From NCBI GenBank assembly GCA_964452645.1, contig CAYVMO010000001.1, positions 177,970 through 241,969 of the forward strand: 64,000 nucleotides of DNA. The letters are read 5' to 3'. The stretch comes from CAYXTW01 sp964452645. Its GTDB lineage: Bacteria > Zixibacteria > MSB-5A5 > GN15 > PGXB01. Both the position numbers and the translations under genes were made by a program. The notes under the pieces were generated by a model, which made no database searches, was not told the origin of the DNA, and saw only the letters and a program-made list of their open reading frames with translations. Positions 9,096-16,413 of this stretch are shown here, piece after piece; the stretch's first letter is position 1, and the number at the start of each line of letters is the position of its first letter.

Positions 9096-9575
9096 CTACA
9101 TCTTCATGAGCATCTTCTGGTTATGCGTCAGCATCCGGTAATAACGCGAAAGCTGGCGGTCGAGCCGCATCTCGTAGCGCAAAATCAATTTGGAGAAGTA
9201 ATCATCGGGGATGGCGCGAAGATTCAGCAGGTCACCGGAGTCGCCCGGCTCGCTGTCTTTAAGCATGTCACGGAGGTGGGCGGTTTCGGCGCGGATGACA
9301 CGCCGCGAGCGCCAGAGGCAGTTGGCGATTTTGAAAACAAGTTGTTCCTGGAATTCGCCGATGGGCCGGAATTCGTTGAAGAGGGCGACCACGATATTTT
9401 CATATTCTTCGGGGTCCTCTTTCAGGCCGGGCGAGTCGATAATGATGTCTTTGGCGTAAAGACCATGTCTGGTGGCATTATGGCTCGCGGCCGCTTTGCC
9501 TTCATCAGTTTTCGGCCCGGTCGATTTTTTGCAGCTTTTGCGATTGGCGGTTTGTTGTTTTTCGGATATCAGCAT
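9096..9575 (-). CDS. STGPKT/EGK-motif protein of unknown function
   Basis: A 159-residue soluble protein. Its N-terminus carries the recognisable pattern N-R-K-x2-K-STGPKTDEGKAAASHNATRHGL. That family often occurs in several copies per genome, in repeat-rich neighbourhoods of environmental bacteria, with no assigned function. The rest is predicted helical and charged, with many arginines. The ATG at 9575 is chosen because AGGGAG lies 6 bases upstream; an in-frame TTG at 9596 would add 7 residues. The gene sits directly between two intergenic repeats and next to the AT-rich methyltransferase cassette. That suggests it belongs to mobile or accessory DNA, but no transposase features are visible. 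Confidence 0.7.
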   Translation of the reverse strand: MLISEKQQTANRKSCKKSTGPKTDEGKAAASHNATRHGLYAKDIIIDSPGLKEDPEEYENIVVALFNEFRPIGEFQEQLVFKIANCLWRSRRVIRAETAHLRDMLKDSEPGDSGDLLNLRAIPDDYFSKLILRYEMRLDRQLSRYYRMLTHNQKMLMKM

Positions 9576-9602
9576 GACGTTCTCCCTACAAAACAAGTGG
9601 GC

Positions 9603-9637
9603 GGCAGACAGCCCGCCACTGCGGGTCCTCGTCTGCC
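9603..9637. repeat. GGCAGAC/GTCTGCC hairpin repeat, copy 1
   Basis: Inverted arms GGCAGAC (9603-9609) and GTCTGCC (9631-9637) enclose a second hairpin, CCCGC-CACT-GCGGG (9612-9625). A closely similar element lies inverted at 12868-12902, and simpler forms lie at 13072-13091 and 39098-39117. Confidence 0.7.
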
Positions 9638-9847
9638 CCCTTATTTCCGTTTTCTATTTAAGGAGAAAGCCGGGAATCAACAGTGATTGGGTTGGGAAAA
9701 TGTTTCATTTATATATTATCATAATGGCATTCGGGCAAGGATGATTTTCTAATTTGTGATTGCAATGTATTAAGATTATTCATTTATTATGTAATGGTTT
9801 TATAGAAAAAAGATCTCTAATAATTGTAATAATTTGGGATTTGTTAT

Positions 9848-11338
9848 ATGGCAAGCCAACTTGATCTAGATTTTATCGATAAAAATATTACCGCCCTGGG
9901 TGTTTCAACCCCGAGAAGCTATAAAGGGCTTTCTGCTTTTCATAAATATTGGGGCAAGAAACCAATAGAGTGTCTCGGCTATCTGATTGAAAATCTTACT
10001 AAAAAAAATGAACTCATTATCGACCCCTTTTTGGGATCAGGGCTAGTGGCTAGGGAAGCTATAAACAGAGAAAGGAAATTTATAGGAATCGATATTAATC
10101 CAATATCGATTGAACTTACAAAGTTTTTTATTAATCCTCCTTCTCCGGAATCTATAGCTATTGCGCTCGATCAAATGGAATCAGAAATCAAACCCAGAAT
10201 CAATTCAAGTTATAATCTCAAGGATGGCAAAATAGCCACACATTATTTATGGGAAGGTTCCAAATTGATCGAAATATGGGTGACTGGAGGTAATAGAAAA
10301 CGCCGAATTGAATATAATGTATCCGATTATGATTTAGAATTGATAAATCAATTTTCTAGTTATCGTTCAAAATTCCTACGCGAACTGAACCTGTTTCAAA
10401 ATTCTCGAATTAATACCAATCCAAATCTTAGTATAAAAGATATCTTTACTGGACGTGCTCAAAGAAATATCGATTTGATCTTGGATTATATATATAAACA
10501 GCCCATAAATCTAAGAAGGGCTTTAATATTAATTCTGACATCATCGTCTGGACAGATGTCTAATATGGTATTTGCGATTCAAAACAGAGGTAAAGCAAAT
10601 GGGAAACAGAGCGATAGAATAGAAGTGGGTAGTTGGGTTATCGGATTTTGGCGACCATTAATTCATTTCGAAATAAACGTCTGGAATTGTTATAGAAATC
10701 GTACAAGGAAGCTATTGAATGCACTAGCGGGCCTTAATTCTCAATCTGCCATTTCGATAGGGGAATCAATTAAAGATATTCAGGATGAAAAAGCCAGTAT
10801 TGTACTTTTAAATAAAGATGCGAAAAAGGCAACAAAGGAAATACCTTCGGGATCTGTATCGCTTGTTCTGACAGATCCTCCGCATAGTGATCGGATTCCA
10901 TATCTTGAGCTAAGCGAGATGTGGAATTCTATTTTGGATCGCGAAGTATCATTCGATGACGAAGTTGTTGTCTCAAATGCGCGCGGCAGAAATAAAAACA
11001 AGGATAATTACAATAAGGATATGAATTTTTTCTTCTTAGAAATTCAGCGGGTACTCCAGAAAAACGGATATATGGCTTTAATATTCAATGCGCGTGATAA
11101 GTTAAGCTGGCATTTCTTATTAAATGCCAAAGAAAATATGAGCGGCATGAAATTTCACGGTTGCTTCCCAGTAAATTATTCCGCAAATTCAGTGGTACAA
11201 GATAATAGAAAGGGCTCTATGAAGAATGATTATGTTTTAATTTTCCAGAAAAGACTGGGCCGATGCGAAGATATTAAATTGAAGTCGTTATATCTTATCC
11301 CTGGATGGAAAAGTGAACTTCCTGTCTGTACGGAGTAA
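9848..11338 (+). CDS. DNA methyltransferase (amino-type), putative modification enzyme
   Basis: SAM-dependent DNA methyltransferase of 496 residues. Seen in sequence: KYWGKKP at 33-39 (a common opening of this family), SAM-binding motif I DPFLGSG at 59-65 with GIDINP at 80-85, a long central region (about 100-330) that could be the target-recognition part, and motif IV TDPPHSD at 342-348 followed by YLELSEMW. The motif order I-recognition-IV is the alpha type of N6-adenine/N4-cytosine methylases. The fourth position of motif IV is His instead of the usual Tyr/Phe/Trp. The gene is AT-rich (18 G/C in 10381-10440 against 29 in 8041-8100) and ends 2 bases before its partner gene. It is most likely the modification half of a restriction-modification or related defence pair. 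Target sequence unknown. Confidence 0.8.
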   Translation: MASQLDLDFIDKNITALGVSTPRSYKGLSAFHKYWGKKPIECLGYLIENLTKKNELIIDPFLGSGLVAREAINRERKFIGIDINPISIELTKFFINPPSPESIAIALDQMESEIKPRINSSYNLKDGKIATHYLWEGSKLIEIWVTGGNRKRRIEYNVSDYDLELINQFSSYRSKFLRELNLFQNSRINTNPNLSIKDIFTGRAQRNIDLILDYIYKQPINLRRALILILTSSSGQMSNMVFAIQNRGKANGKQSDRIEVGSWVIGFWRPLIHFEINVWNCYRNRTRKLLNALAGLNSQSAISIGESIKDIQDEKASIVLLNKDAKKATKEIPSGSVSLVLTDPPHSDRIPYLELSEMWNSILDREVSFDDEVVVSNARGRNKNKDNYNKDMNFFFLEIQRVLQKNGYMALIFNARDKLSWHFLLNAKENMSGMKFHGCFPVNYSANSVVQDNRKGSMKNDYVLIFQKRLGRCEDIKLKSLYLIPGWKSELPVCTE

Positions 11339-11340
11339 CT

Positions 11341-12435
11341 ATGCCTTACTCATTTGATGAAGCGATATCCGCTTTTAGAAACAATAAAATACGTGAATTA
11401 TCCCAGGATGAGGATGGATTACGTTTTTTAAAACTTCGTTCAGCATCCAGAAGAGAATATCTTCAACGTATATTGATGGACTGTGAATTAGACGACCATG
11501 GATATTCCGGTGATAGATTACTCCAAATCCTGTTTGAATCTGATGCCACAGAAGCGCAAATAGAAGATTCTATTAATGCCATCTATTCTGGAGCGAGGCA
11601 AGAACGCCAAGATAATGAGGGCGAATTAATTAGCGAACTTTACAAGTTAGAGGTTTTTGATTGGGGCGGATTACACCAAAATAGTCTGGAAAAAACTATT
11701 GTCGATAATTATGTAAAGCGGATAAAAAACTATGACCACCTAAATGACTGCATTGAAAATGAGATTCACTCAAGCATGCGTTCTTATGTTTTATGCTCTT
11801 GGTATAACCATTGGACTTCCATTCTAATCGAAGACGTGTTTCGTGACCATTGGGCAGTTCTTCCAGCAGTTGGATTAATTAAAAAAATCGATTTTTTCAT
11901 AAATAATATACCGTTTGATTTGAAGGTAACCTATCTTCCAGAAGGATTTATCAAGGAAAAGCGGAGGCTGGAGGGATTGAGGCCAGAATTGACAAAGTTA
12001 AGGCAGTTTTGTAGAAATGAAGATATTCATTTTGACAATAATATGCCTGATGCAAGATTGTTAGAGGATTTATGGAAAAAAGTAAGTGATCATCCATTTC
12101 CTGAAGCTAATGAACTTATAAGTAATTTCAAGGAAAAACGCCTTCAGATCTTATCCAATTGTATGGCTGACCGAACCGAATTAATTAAATGGTTATACGA
12201 AAATCAGGGTGTTCGTCGATTTGATGCGTCAAATCGTCTATTCTTAATCCTAATTGATCAAAGGAATTTTTTTGAATCTTGGAAATTAAAACGAGCGAAA
12301 TCTCTTTTGGTTGAAAAAATCCATTCACATTTGGATACAATGATCAATACAACGGGTTATAATGTCGATTTTTCTTGGGAGAATGACACTTACACCGTTA
12401 CTTCTGATATTATTTTCGTAAGTCATAATGTATGA
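11341..12435 (+). CDS. PD-(D/E)XK-like protein, putative restriction endonuclease partner of the methyltransferase
   Basis: I do not recognise a named family. The 364-residue protein begins 2 bases after the methyltransferase stop, so the two are very likely co-translated. The centre holds a pattern like a PD-(D/E)XK nuclease core: a helix with E164 (SILIEDVFRDHW), then KKID184FFINN and PFD193LK195VTY, that is D-x8-D-x-K on two hydrophobic strands. The N-terminal 130 residues and the C-terminal 160 residues are mostly helical and charged. The gene shares the AT-rich base use of its partner. The simplest reading is a type II-like restriction enzyme; another nuclease effector is also possible. 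The catalytic assignment is inference from spacing alone. Confidence 0.6.
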   Translation: MPYSFDEAISAFRNNKIRELSQDEDGLRFLKLRSASRREYLQRILMDCELDDHGYSGDRLLQILFESDATEAQIEDSINAIYSGARQERQDNEGELISELYKLEVFDWGGLHQNSLEKTIVDNYVKRIKNYDHLNDCIENEIHSSMRSYVLCSWYNHWTSILIEDVFRDHWAVLPAVGLIKKIDFFINNIPFDLKVTYLPEGFIKEKRRLEGLRPELTKLRQFCRNEDIHFDNNMPDARLLEDLWKKVSDHPFPEANELISNFKEKRLQILSNCMADRTELIKWLYENQGVRRFDASNRLFLILIDQRNFFESWKLKRAKSLLVEKIHSHLDTMINTTGYNVDFSWENDTYTVTSDIIFVSHNV

Positions 12436-12732
12436 CTGCCAAATACAGGTAATAGCTGTCGTCTCGTATATTAAAAGCTTTTCATAACTGTTCAGGCATG
12501 AACGCATAGTTTTCAAAATATCACACTACATCAATGTTAATTCCGAGTCGCGGCCGTTATGTAGAAATATGAAAGTAGTGCAGTATGACATACATATACG
12601 CAAACAGAAAATTTAAGGCCTGTTTTTCGGAATTGAAACAGATCTTCTCAAATGGCCTTCCCGGTCAAAGCCATTTACCGCTATTAGCCTCTCACCCATA
12701 CGTTTACGCCGGCTTTCACCCGGAAAAACAGC
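12436..12732. other. AT-rich non-coding stretch after the methyltransferase/nuclease cassette
   Basis: No supported gene, terminator or RNA. The first 100 bases keep the AT-rich composition of the cassette. From about 12600 the base use returns toward the chromosomal average. Open frames here lack start signals and protein-like composition. Confidence 0.5.
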
Positions 12733-12822
12733 AAAAAAAGGATTCCTTAAATATGCGAAACAAAGCCATTTTGAGATGCCTGCGAGTCTCAAAAAAAAAT
12801 TTTCAAAATCGGGAACAAAGCC
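12733..12822 (-). repeat. Composite dispersed repeat, copy 2 (inverted relative to copy 1)
   Basis: On the minus strand, module A (12822-12791, GGCTTTGTTCCCGATTTTGA plus AAA and a T run) is followed by a short spacer and module B (12767-12733, starting GGCTTTGTTTCGCATATTTA and ending in seven T). The A-B order is as in copy 1, but the middle is only about 23 bases instead of about 106 and lacks the 12-base-arm palindrome. Together with copy 1 it forms an A-B ... B'-A' arrangement around the STGPKT gene and the cassette. Confidence 0.75.
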
Positions 12823-12867
12823 ATTTTGCCGGTGCACGAGGACGTACACCGGCCACGAGTTTGAAGG

Positions 12868-12902
12868 GGCAGACGAGGCCCGCAGTGGCGGGGGAGTCTG
12901 CC
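12868..12902. repeat. GGCAGAC/GTCTGCC hairpin repeat, copy 2
   Basis: Arms GGCAGAC (12868-12874) and GTCTGCC (12896-12902) around CCCGCAGTGGCGGG. It is the reverse complement of the element at 9603-9637 apart from small differences. Confidence 0.7.
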
Positions 12903-12919
12903 GCCCACATATAAATAAA

Positions 12920-12951
12920 AAGCCGAAATCCTTTTTTGGGGATTTCGGCTT
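12920..12951 (-). terminator. Bidirectional hairpin terminator
   Basis: AAGCCGAAATCC (12920-12931) pairs perfectly with GGATTTCGGCTT (12940-12951) over an 8-base loop. Read on the minus strand it is followed by TTTATTTAT, so it can end transcripts of the rplY operon, whose stop is about 180 bases upstream. On the plus strand the tail is ATATGTTTTT, so it may also stop transcription from the cassette. Confidence 0.7.
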
Positions 12952-13020
12952 ATATGTTTTTGATTTCGCGTTTGTCAGGATCGCCCTTCGGGCCCTTCGA
13001 CACTTCGCGTTACTCAGTGT

Positions 13021-13118
13021 CTCAGGCAGGGATCCTGACCTACGAAGACTCAGGCAGGGATCCTGACCTGGGGCAGACGAGGGCGTCTGCCGCCCACAGT
13101 ATCCTGACCTACGAAGAC
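13021..13118. repeat. Short tandem/interrupted repeat block with GGCAGAC hairpin
   Basis: CTCAGGCAGGGATCCTGACC appears at 13021-13040 and again at 13049-13068. TCCTGACCTACGAAGAC occurs at 13033-13049 and about 13101-13117. Between them lies a GGCAGAC-GAGGGC-GTCTGCC hairpin at 13072-13091. The block sits just downstream of the rplY stop and looks like repeat decay or repeated insertion in a non-coding gap. Confidence 0.65.
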
Positions 13119-13131
13119 GAAGATTGTATCG

Positions 13132-13869
13132 CTATTTTTTGTCTTTCTTTTCTTTCTTCTCTTTCTTTTCTTCTTTGCCTTCTTCTTTCTTGGCCTCGGC
13201 TTCACCTTCCGGTTTGGCTTCGCCTTCGGCAGCTTCTTCGCCCTCGACCGCTTCAACTTCGGCCGCTTCAGCTTCAGCCGCTTCAGCAGCTTCCTCGGCC
13301 GCCGTCTTGACGACGGTTGGCGGAACGACGGTCGCAATGGCCCGGGTCGGATTGGCCAGGATATCCACTTTCTTTATAGAAATATCCCGGACATGAATCG
13401 AGTCGCCGATCTCAAGTGCGGAAACATCGATTTCAATCCTGTCGGGAATATCCGACGGCAGGCAGGATATTTCGATATCACGGAGGATATGCTGCAAAAT
13501 ACCGCCCAGTTTAACTCCGGCCGGTGTCCCGACGAGCTGGATACGGGCGGTGATATTCAGTTTTTTGGTCATCGACACCTGGTACAGGTCGACATGTCGA
13601 AAAACACCGGTGACCGGGTCGCGCTGTACCTCGCGGATAATCACCTTACGGCCGTTTTTCTCATTATTGAATTCCAGATCGATCAGCCGACTCGATGTCC
13701 CCTGCCGGCGATACATAGCGCCAAGCTCCAGAGCATTAACCGATATCGGGGCCGGATCGATTTCAGGACCGTAGAGAATTCCCGGGATAAGGCCGGTGGC
13801 GCGAAGTTTGCGCGCATCACCTTTACCGGAGCCTTCTCTTTTAGCAGCAGTCAGTTTGATTGCTTCCAT
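13132..13869 (-). CDS. rplY: 50S ribosomal protein L25/general stress protein Ctc, with acidic-basic tail
   Basis: 5S rRNA-binding protein of the long Ctc/TL5 type. The N-terminal L25 domain (AAKREGSGKGDARKLRATG at 8-26, then the LIPGILYG segment) and the C-terminal TL5 domain (to about residue 185) are intact. Residues about 188-245 form a low-complexity tail, first alanine/glutamate-rich and then almost pure K/E. Such tails are common in this family and are probably disordered. GGAGGT lies 12 bases before the ATG. It follows prs on the same strand by 36 bases, the usual prs-ctc pairing. Confidence 0.92.
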   Translation of the reverse strand: MEAIKLTAAKREGSGKGDARKLRATGLIPGILYGPEIDPAPISVNALELGAMYRRQGTSSRLIDLEFNNEKNGRKVIIREVQRDPVTGVFRHVDLYQVSMTKKLNITARIQLVGTPAGVKLGGILQHILRDIEISCLPSDIPDRIEIDVSALEIGDSIHVRDISIKKVDILANPTRAIATVVPPTVVKTAAEEAAEAAEAEAAEVEAVEGEEAAEGEAKPEGEAEAKKEEGKEEKKEKKEKKDKK

Positions 13870-13905
13870 CTTCTTATTCAGACCTCCAACACAATATTAT
13901 CGTTA

Positions 13906-14850
13906 CTAATCCGGGAAGTCATTAAACAATGACGAGACCGATTTTTCCCCGGATATTCTCATTATGGCCTCGCCAAAAAGGTTGGCGCAAGATAATACCT
14001 GAAACTTATCTGTCAATGGTTTTCCTTCAAGATTTATCGAATCGGAAATAATCAGTTTATTAATAACCGAGTTGTTAATTCGTTCGATGGCCTTGCCGGA
14101 CAGGACGGGGTGGGTGCAGATAGCCATAATTTCCAGCGCCCCCTTTTTGGATATTGCCTCGGCGGCATTGCAGAGCGTTCCGGCAGTATCGACCATATCG
14201 TCGCGAATGATGATATTTTTATCTTTGACATCTCCGATGATATTAATGACTTCGGCCTGATTGGCTACCGGGCGTCGTTTATCGACGATAGCCAGATCGG
14301 CCTTACAATTTTTGGCGAAGGCCCGCGATATTTTGATCGAGCCGACGTCGGGCGAAACCACGACCAGATTTTGCAAATTAATGTAGCTGACTAATTCTTT
14401 GAAAACTCTGGTGGAATATAGATGGTCGTGGGGAATATCGAAAAAGCCCTGAATTTGAGAGGCATGGAGATCCATGGTTATAATTCTATCGGCGCCGGCG
14501 GTGGTTATCAGGTTGGCCATCAACTTTGCGGCAATGGCGACCCGCGGCCGATCTTTGCGATCCTGGCGCGAATAACCGAGATATGGTATAACCGCCGTGA
14601 TTCTGGAAGCCGAGGCCCGCCGGGAGGCTTCGAGTAACATCAGGAGTTCGATAATGTTTTCAGCCGGGGGATTTGTCGATTGAACTATAAAGACATCGGT
14701 ACCGCGAATGTTTTCATTAATTTGAACAAAGACCTCGCCATCGGAAAATTTTCTGACATCGCAGGCGGTCAGTTCGATCCCGATGTATTTCGCGATTTTT
14801 TCAGCCAGCGGACGATTGGCATTACCGCTGATAAGTTTTAACTCCGGCAT
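13906..14850 (-). CDS. prs: Ribose-phosphate pyrophosphokinase (PRPP synthetase)
   Basis: Makes PRPP from ribose 5-phosphate and ATP for purine, pyrimidine, NAD, His and Trp synthesis. The 314-residue length is typical of class I enzymes. Signatures: FSDGEVFVQINENIRG (35-50), YSRQDRKDR (93-101), the catalytic-histidine region MDLHASQIQGFF (126-137), VVSPDVGSIK (164-173), KRRP (191-194) and the ribose-phosphate-binding loop DDMVDTAGT (217-225). It lies between tRNA-Gln and rplY in the minus-strand ispE-spoVG-prs-rplY cluster. Confidence 0.96.
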   Translation of the reverse strand: MPELKLISGNANRPLAEKIAKYIGIELTACDVRKFSDGEVFVQINENIRGTDVFIVQSTNPPAENIIELLMLLEASRRASASRITAVIPYLGYSRQDRKDRPRVAIAAKLMANLITTAGADRIITMDLHASQIQGFFDIPHDHLYSTRVFKELVSYINLQNLVVVSPDVGSIKISRAFAKNCKADLAIVDKRRPVANQAEVINIIGDVKDKNIIIRDDMVDTAGTLCNAAEAISKKGALEIMAICTHPVLSGKAIERINNSVINKLIISDSINLEGKPLTDKFQVLSCANLFGEAIMRISGEKSVSSLFNDFPD

Positions 14851-14935
14851 TGGTTATTTCTCCATTTCTCGAGCAGTTTATACAAAGTAAGCTTTTATCC
14901 TGACTTCAGTAATTCTGCGTTCGACAGATTAAAAG

Positions 14936-15007
14936 CTGGGGTGCCAGGATTCGAACCTGGGAATGCAAGCTCCAAAGGCTTGTGTCTTACCACTTGACGA
15001 CACCCCA
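14936..15007 (-). tRNA. tRNA-Gln (anticodon TTG)
   Basis: The minus strand folds as a 72-base tRNA: acceptor TGGGGTG paired with CACCCCA, anticodon arm CAAGC-CTTTGGA-GCTTG with anticodon TTG (reads CAA), T arm CCAGG-TTCGAAT-CCTGG, and discriminator G. CCA is not encoded; TTTT follows the discriminator after one base. It lies between spoVG and prs on the same strand, so it may be cut out of the operon transcript. Confidence 0.95.
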
Positions 15008-15018
15008 GTACAGGCCAT

Positions 15019-15288
15019 TCAGACATCGTCCCGGGCTCTCACTTCCTTTTCATAAGCATCCAGCACCGCATCTTCGATCATACGTCTGGTCTGATTATTA
15101 ATCGGATGAGCCACGTCCTGATGAGTACCATCGGGCCTTTTTCTGCTCGGCATCGAGACAAAGTATCCTCTTGTGCCCGATATTATCTTCATTCCACGGA
15201 CAACAAAAGCGTTGTCGAAAGTCACGTTAGCAAATCCCCTAAGCTTTACCTCATCCCGCAAAATGATCCGCACTTCGGTTATTTCCAC
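15019..15288 (-). CDS. spoVG: SpoVG family RNA/DNA-binding regulator
   Basis: An 89-residue SpoVG protein; in other bacteria this is a small nucleic-acid-binding regulator of division, sporulation or virulence genes. The GTG at 15288 is chosen because GGAGGA (15295-15300) lies 6 bases upstream and the product then starts with the normal MEITEVRI. Further signatures are RGFANVTFDNAFVVRG and the conserved SMPSRKRPDG, then AHPINNQTRR. Its first 38 bases overlap the end of ispE in another frame, so translation of the two is probably coupled. Here it most likely acts as a post-transcriptional regulator rather than in sporulation. Confidence 0.93.
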   Translation of the reverse strand: MEITEVRIILRDEVKLRGFANVTFDNAFVVRGMKIISGTRGYFVSMPSRKRPDGTHQDVAHPINNQTRRMIEDAVLDAYEKEVRARDDV

Positions 15289-16195
15289 TGTTGGTCCTCC
15301 CACCAAAAGGTCGGTTTTCGTTCACCGGCGTCCATGCAGGCAGAGTAATCGGGATGCCCTGAAAAACAAACAAATCCTTCCCGCCTATTTCACGCCAGCT
15401 TTCCTTCCTGGGTGCGCTGTTAAATAAACCGAACATAGCCGGTCCGGTGCCGCTCATGCGGGTAAAAGCGGCCCCGGCATTCTTTATTAATTCTCTGATC
15501 TCCCTTAAAATTGTTAATGTTTCGAGAGTCGCCTTTTCAAAATCATTGCCGACCGAATCAATCAGTTCGGCCATTTCGCCAAACTCCTTGCAACGCGGCA
15601 ACCTAACACCATCTCCAGAACTTGTCAAGTCTAAATTAAGGCGCCGATAACTCTCGGCGGTGGCGACGGCGATATTGGGGACTATCAGTATTACAGCATA
15701 ATCAAGGGGAAGGGGGATATCCCTGATTATCTCGCCCCGGCCCGTTATCTCGGCCTGCCCTGTCGAAAAGAAGAAAGGGACATCGGAGCCGATTTCGAGA
15801 CCGATATTCCGCATTTTTTCATTGGAACAATCCAGCTCAAATAGCTCGTTTACGGCATAAATCGTGGCTGCAGCATCCGAAGAACCGCCGCCTAATCCGG
15901 CCGCGACGGGGATGTTTTTCCGAAGCCCGATTTTTAAACCTCCGGGGAGGTCGAATTTCTCAAAAAGGAATCGAGCCGTTTTGACAATCAGATTGTTTTC
16001 ATCTGTCGGCAAGTCGACGTCGGTCTCGATCGAAAACCTGATTCCGGATTCTGATGTTCTATCGAAACGCAGGTAATCGAAAAGGTTTATAGCCTGAAAC
16101 CAGGAATAAATATCGTGATAGCCGTCATTTCTTTTTCGCAAGACCTTCAAAAAGAGATTAATCTTAGCCGGAGCTCTTACGGATATTTGTTTCAT
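15251..16195 (-). CDS. ispE: 4-diphosphocytidyl-2-C-methyl-D-erythritol kinase
   Basis: GHMP-family kinase of the non-mevalonate isoprenoid pathway; it phosphorylates CDP-methylerythritol. The start MKQISVRAPAKINLFL (ATG at 16195) matches the family and carries the conserved AKINL substrate-site lysine; a TTG at 16216 in the same frame is less likely. The ATP-binding motif PVAAGLGGGSSDAA is at 96-109, and the C-terminal GHMP motif TRMSGTGPAMFGLF is present. The last ~13 codons overlap spoVG and run into a Gly/Asn-rich tail (FGGRTNSGNNRSADH) not seen in usual IspE. Confidence 0.93.
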   Translation of the reverse strand: MKQISVRAPAKINLFLKVLRKRNDGYHDIYSWFQAINLFDYLRFDRTSESGIRFSIETDVDLPTDENNLIVKTARFLFEKFDLPGGLKIGLRKNIPVAAGLGGGSSDAAATIYAVNELFELDCSNEKMRNIGLEIGSDVPFFFSTGQAEITGRGEIIRDIPLPLDYAVILIVPNIAVATAESYRRLNLDLTSSGDGVRLPRCKEFGEMAELIDSVGNDFEKATLETLTILREIRELIKNAGAAFTRMSGTGPAMFGLFNSAPRKESWREIGGKDLFVFQGIPITLPAWTPVNENRPFGGRTNSGNNRSADHFAG

Positions 16196-16413
16196 AGCTA
16201 ATCGGTCCGCCCGCAAGTGAGTTGTATAATTAATATAATGATGTTTGGCCCTTTTTAAAAGTATTTTTCGGGCGGATTCGAATAATATGGGGCTGTGTTC
16301 TGTCGGCAGGTTGTGTTCTTACGAATCGAATTAAATAAACGGTTGACTTTTCGCGTCGGTTGTTCTTTTTTTATCAGGTTTTTAATACGGAACTTTCTTT
16401 AAGGAGTATAGCG

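Noticed and set aside
9000..9686. Open frame of 228 codons on the plus strand
   Set aside because: Antisense to the STGPKT gene and the repeats; no ribosome site or protein-like composition.
12585..12914. Open frame across the repeat region
   Set aside because: Crosses the composite repeat and hairpin repeat; composition is that of translated repeat DNA.
13050..13337. Arginine/lysine/proline-rich open frame in another frame on the same strand as the rplY 3' end
   Set aside because: A shadow of the low-complexity Glu/Lys tail of rplY.
16343..16348. TTGACT as a -35 element for the aconitase gene
   Set aside because: No acceptable -10 sequence at the right distance.
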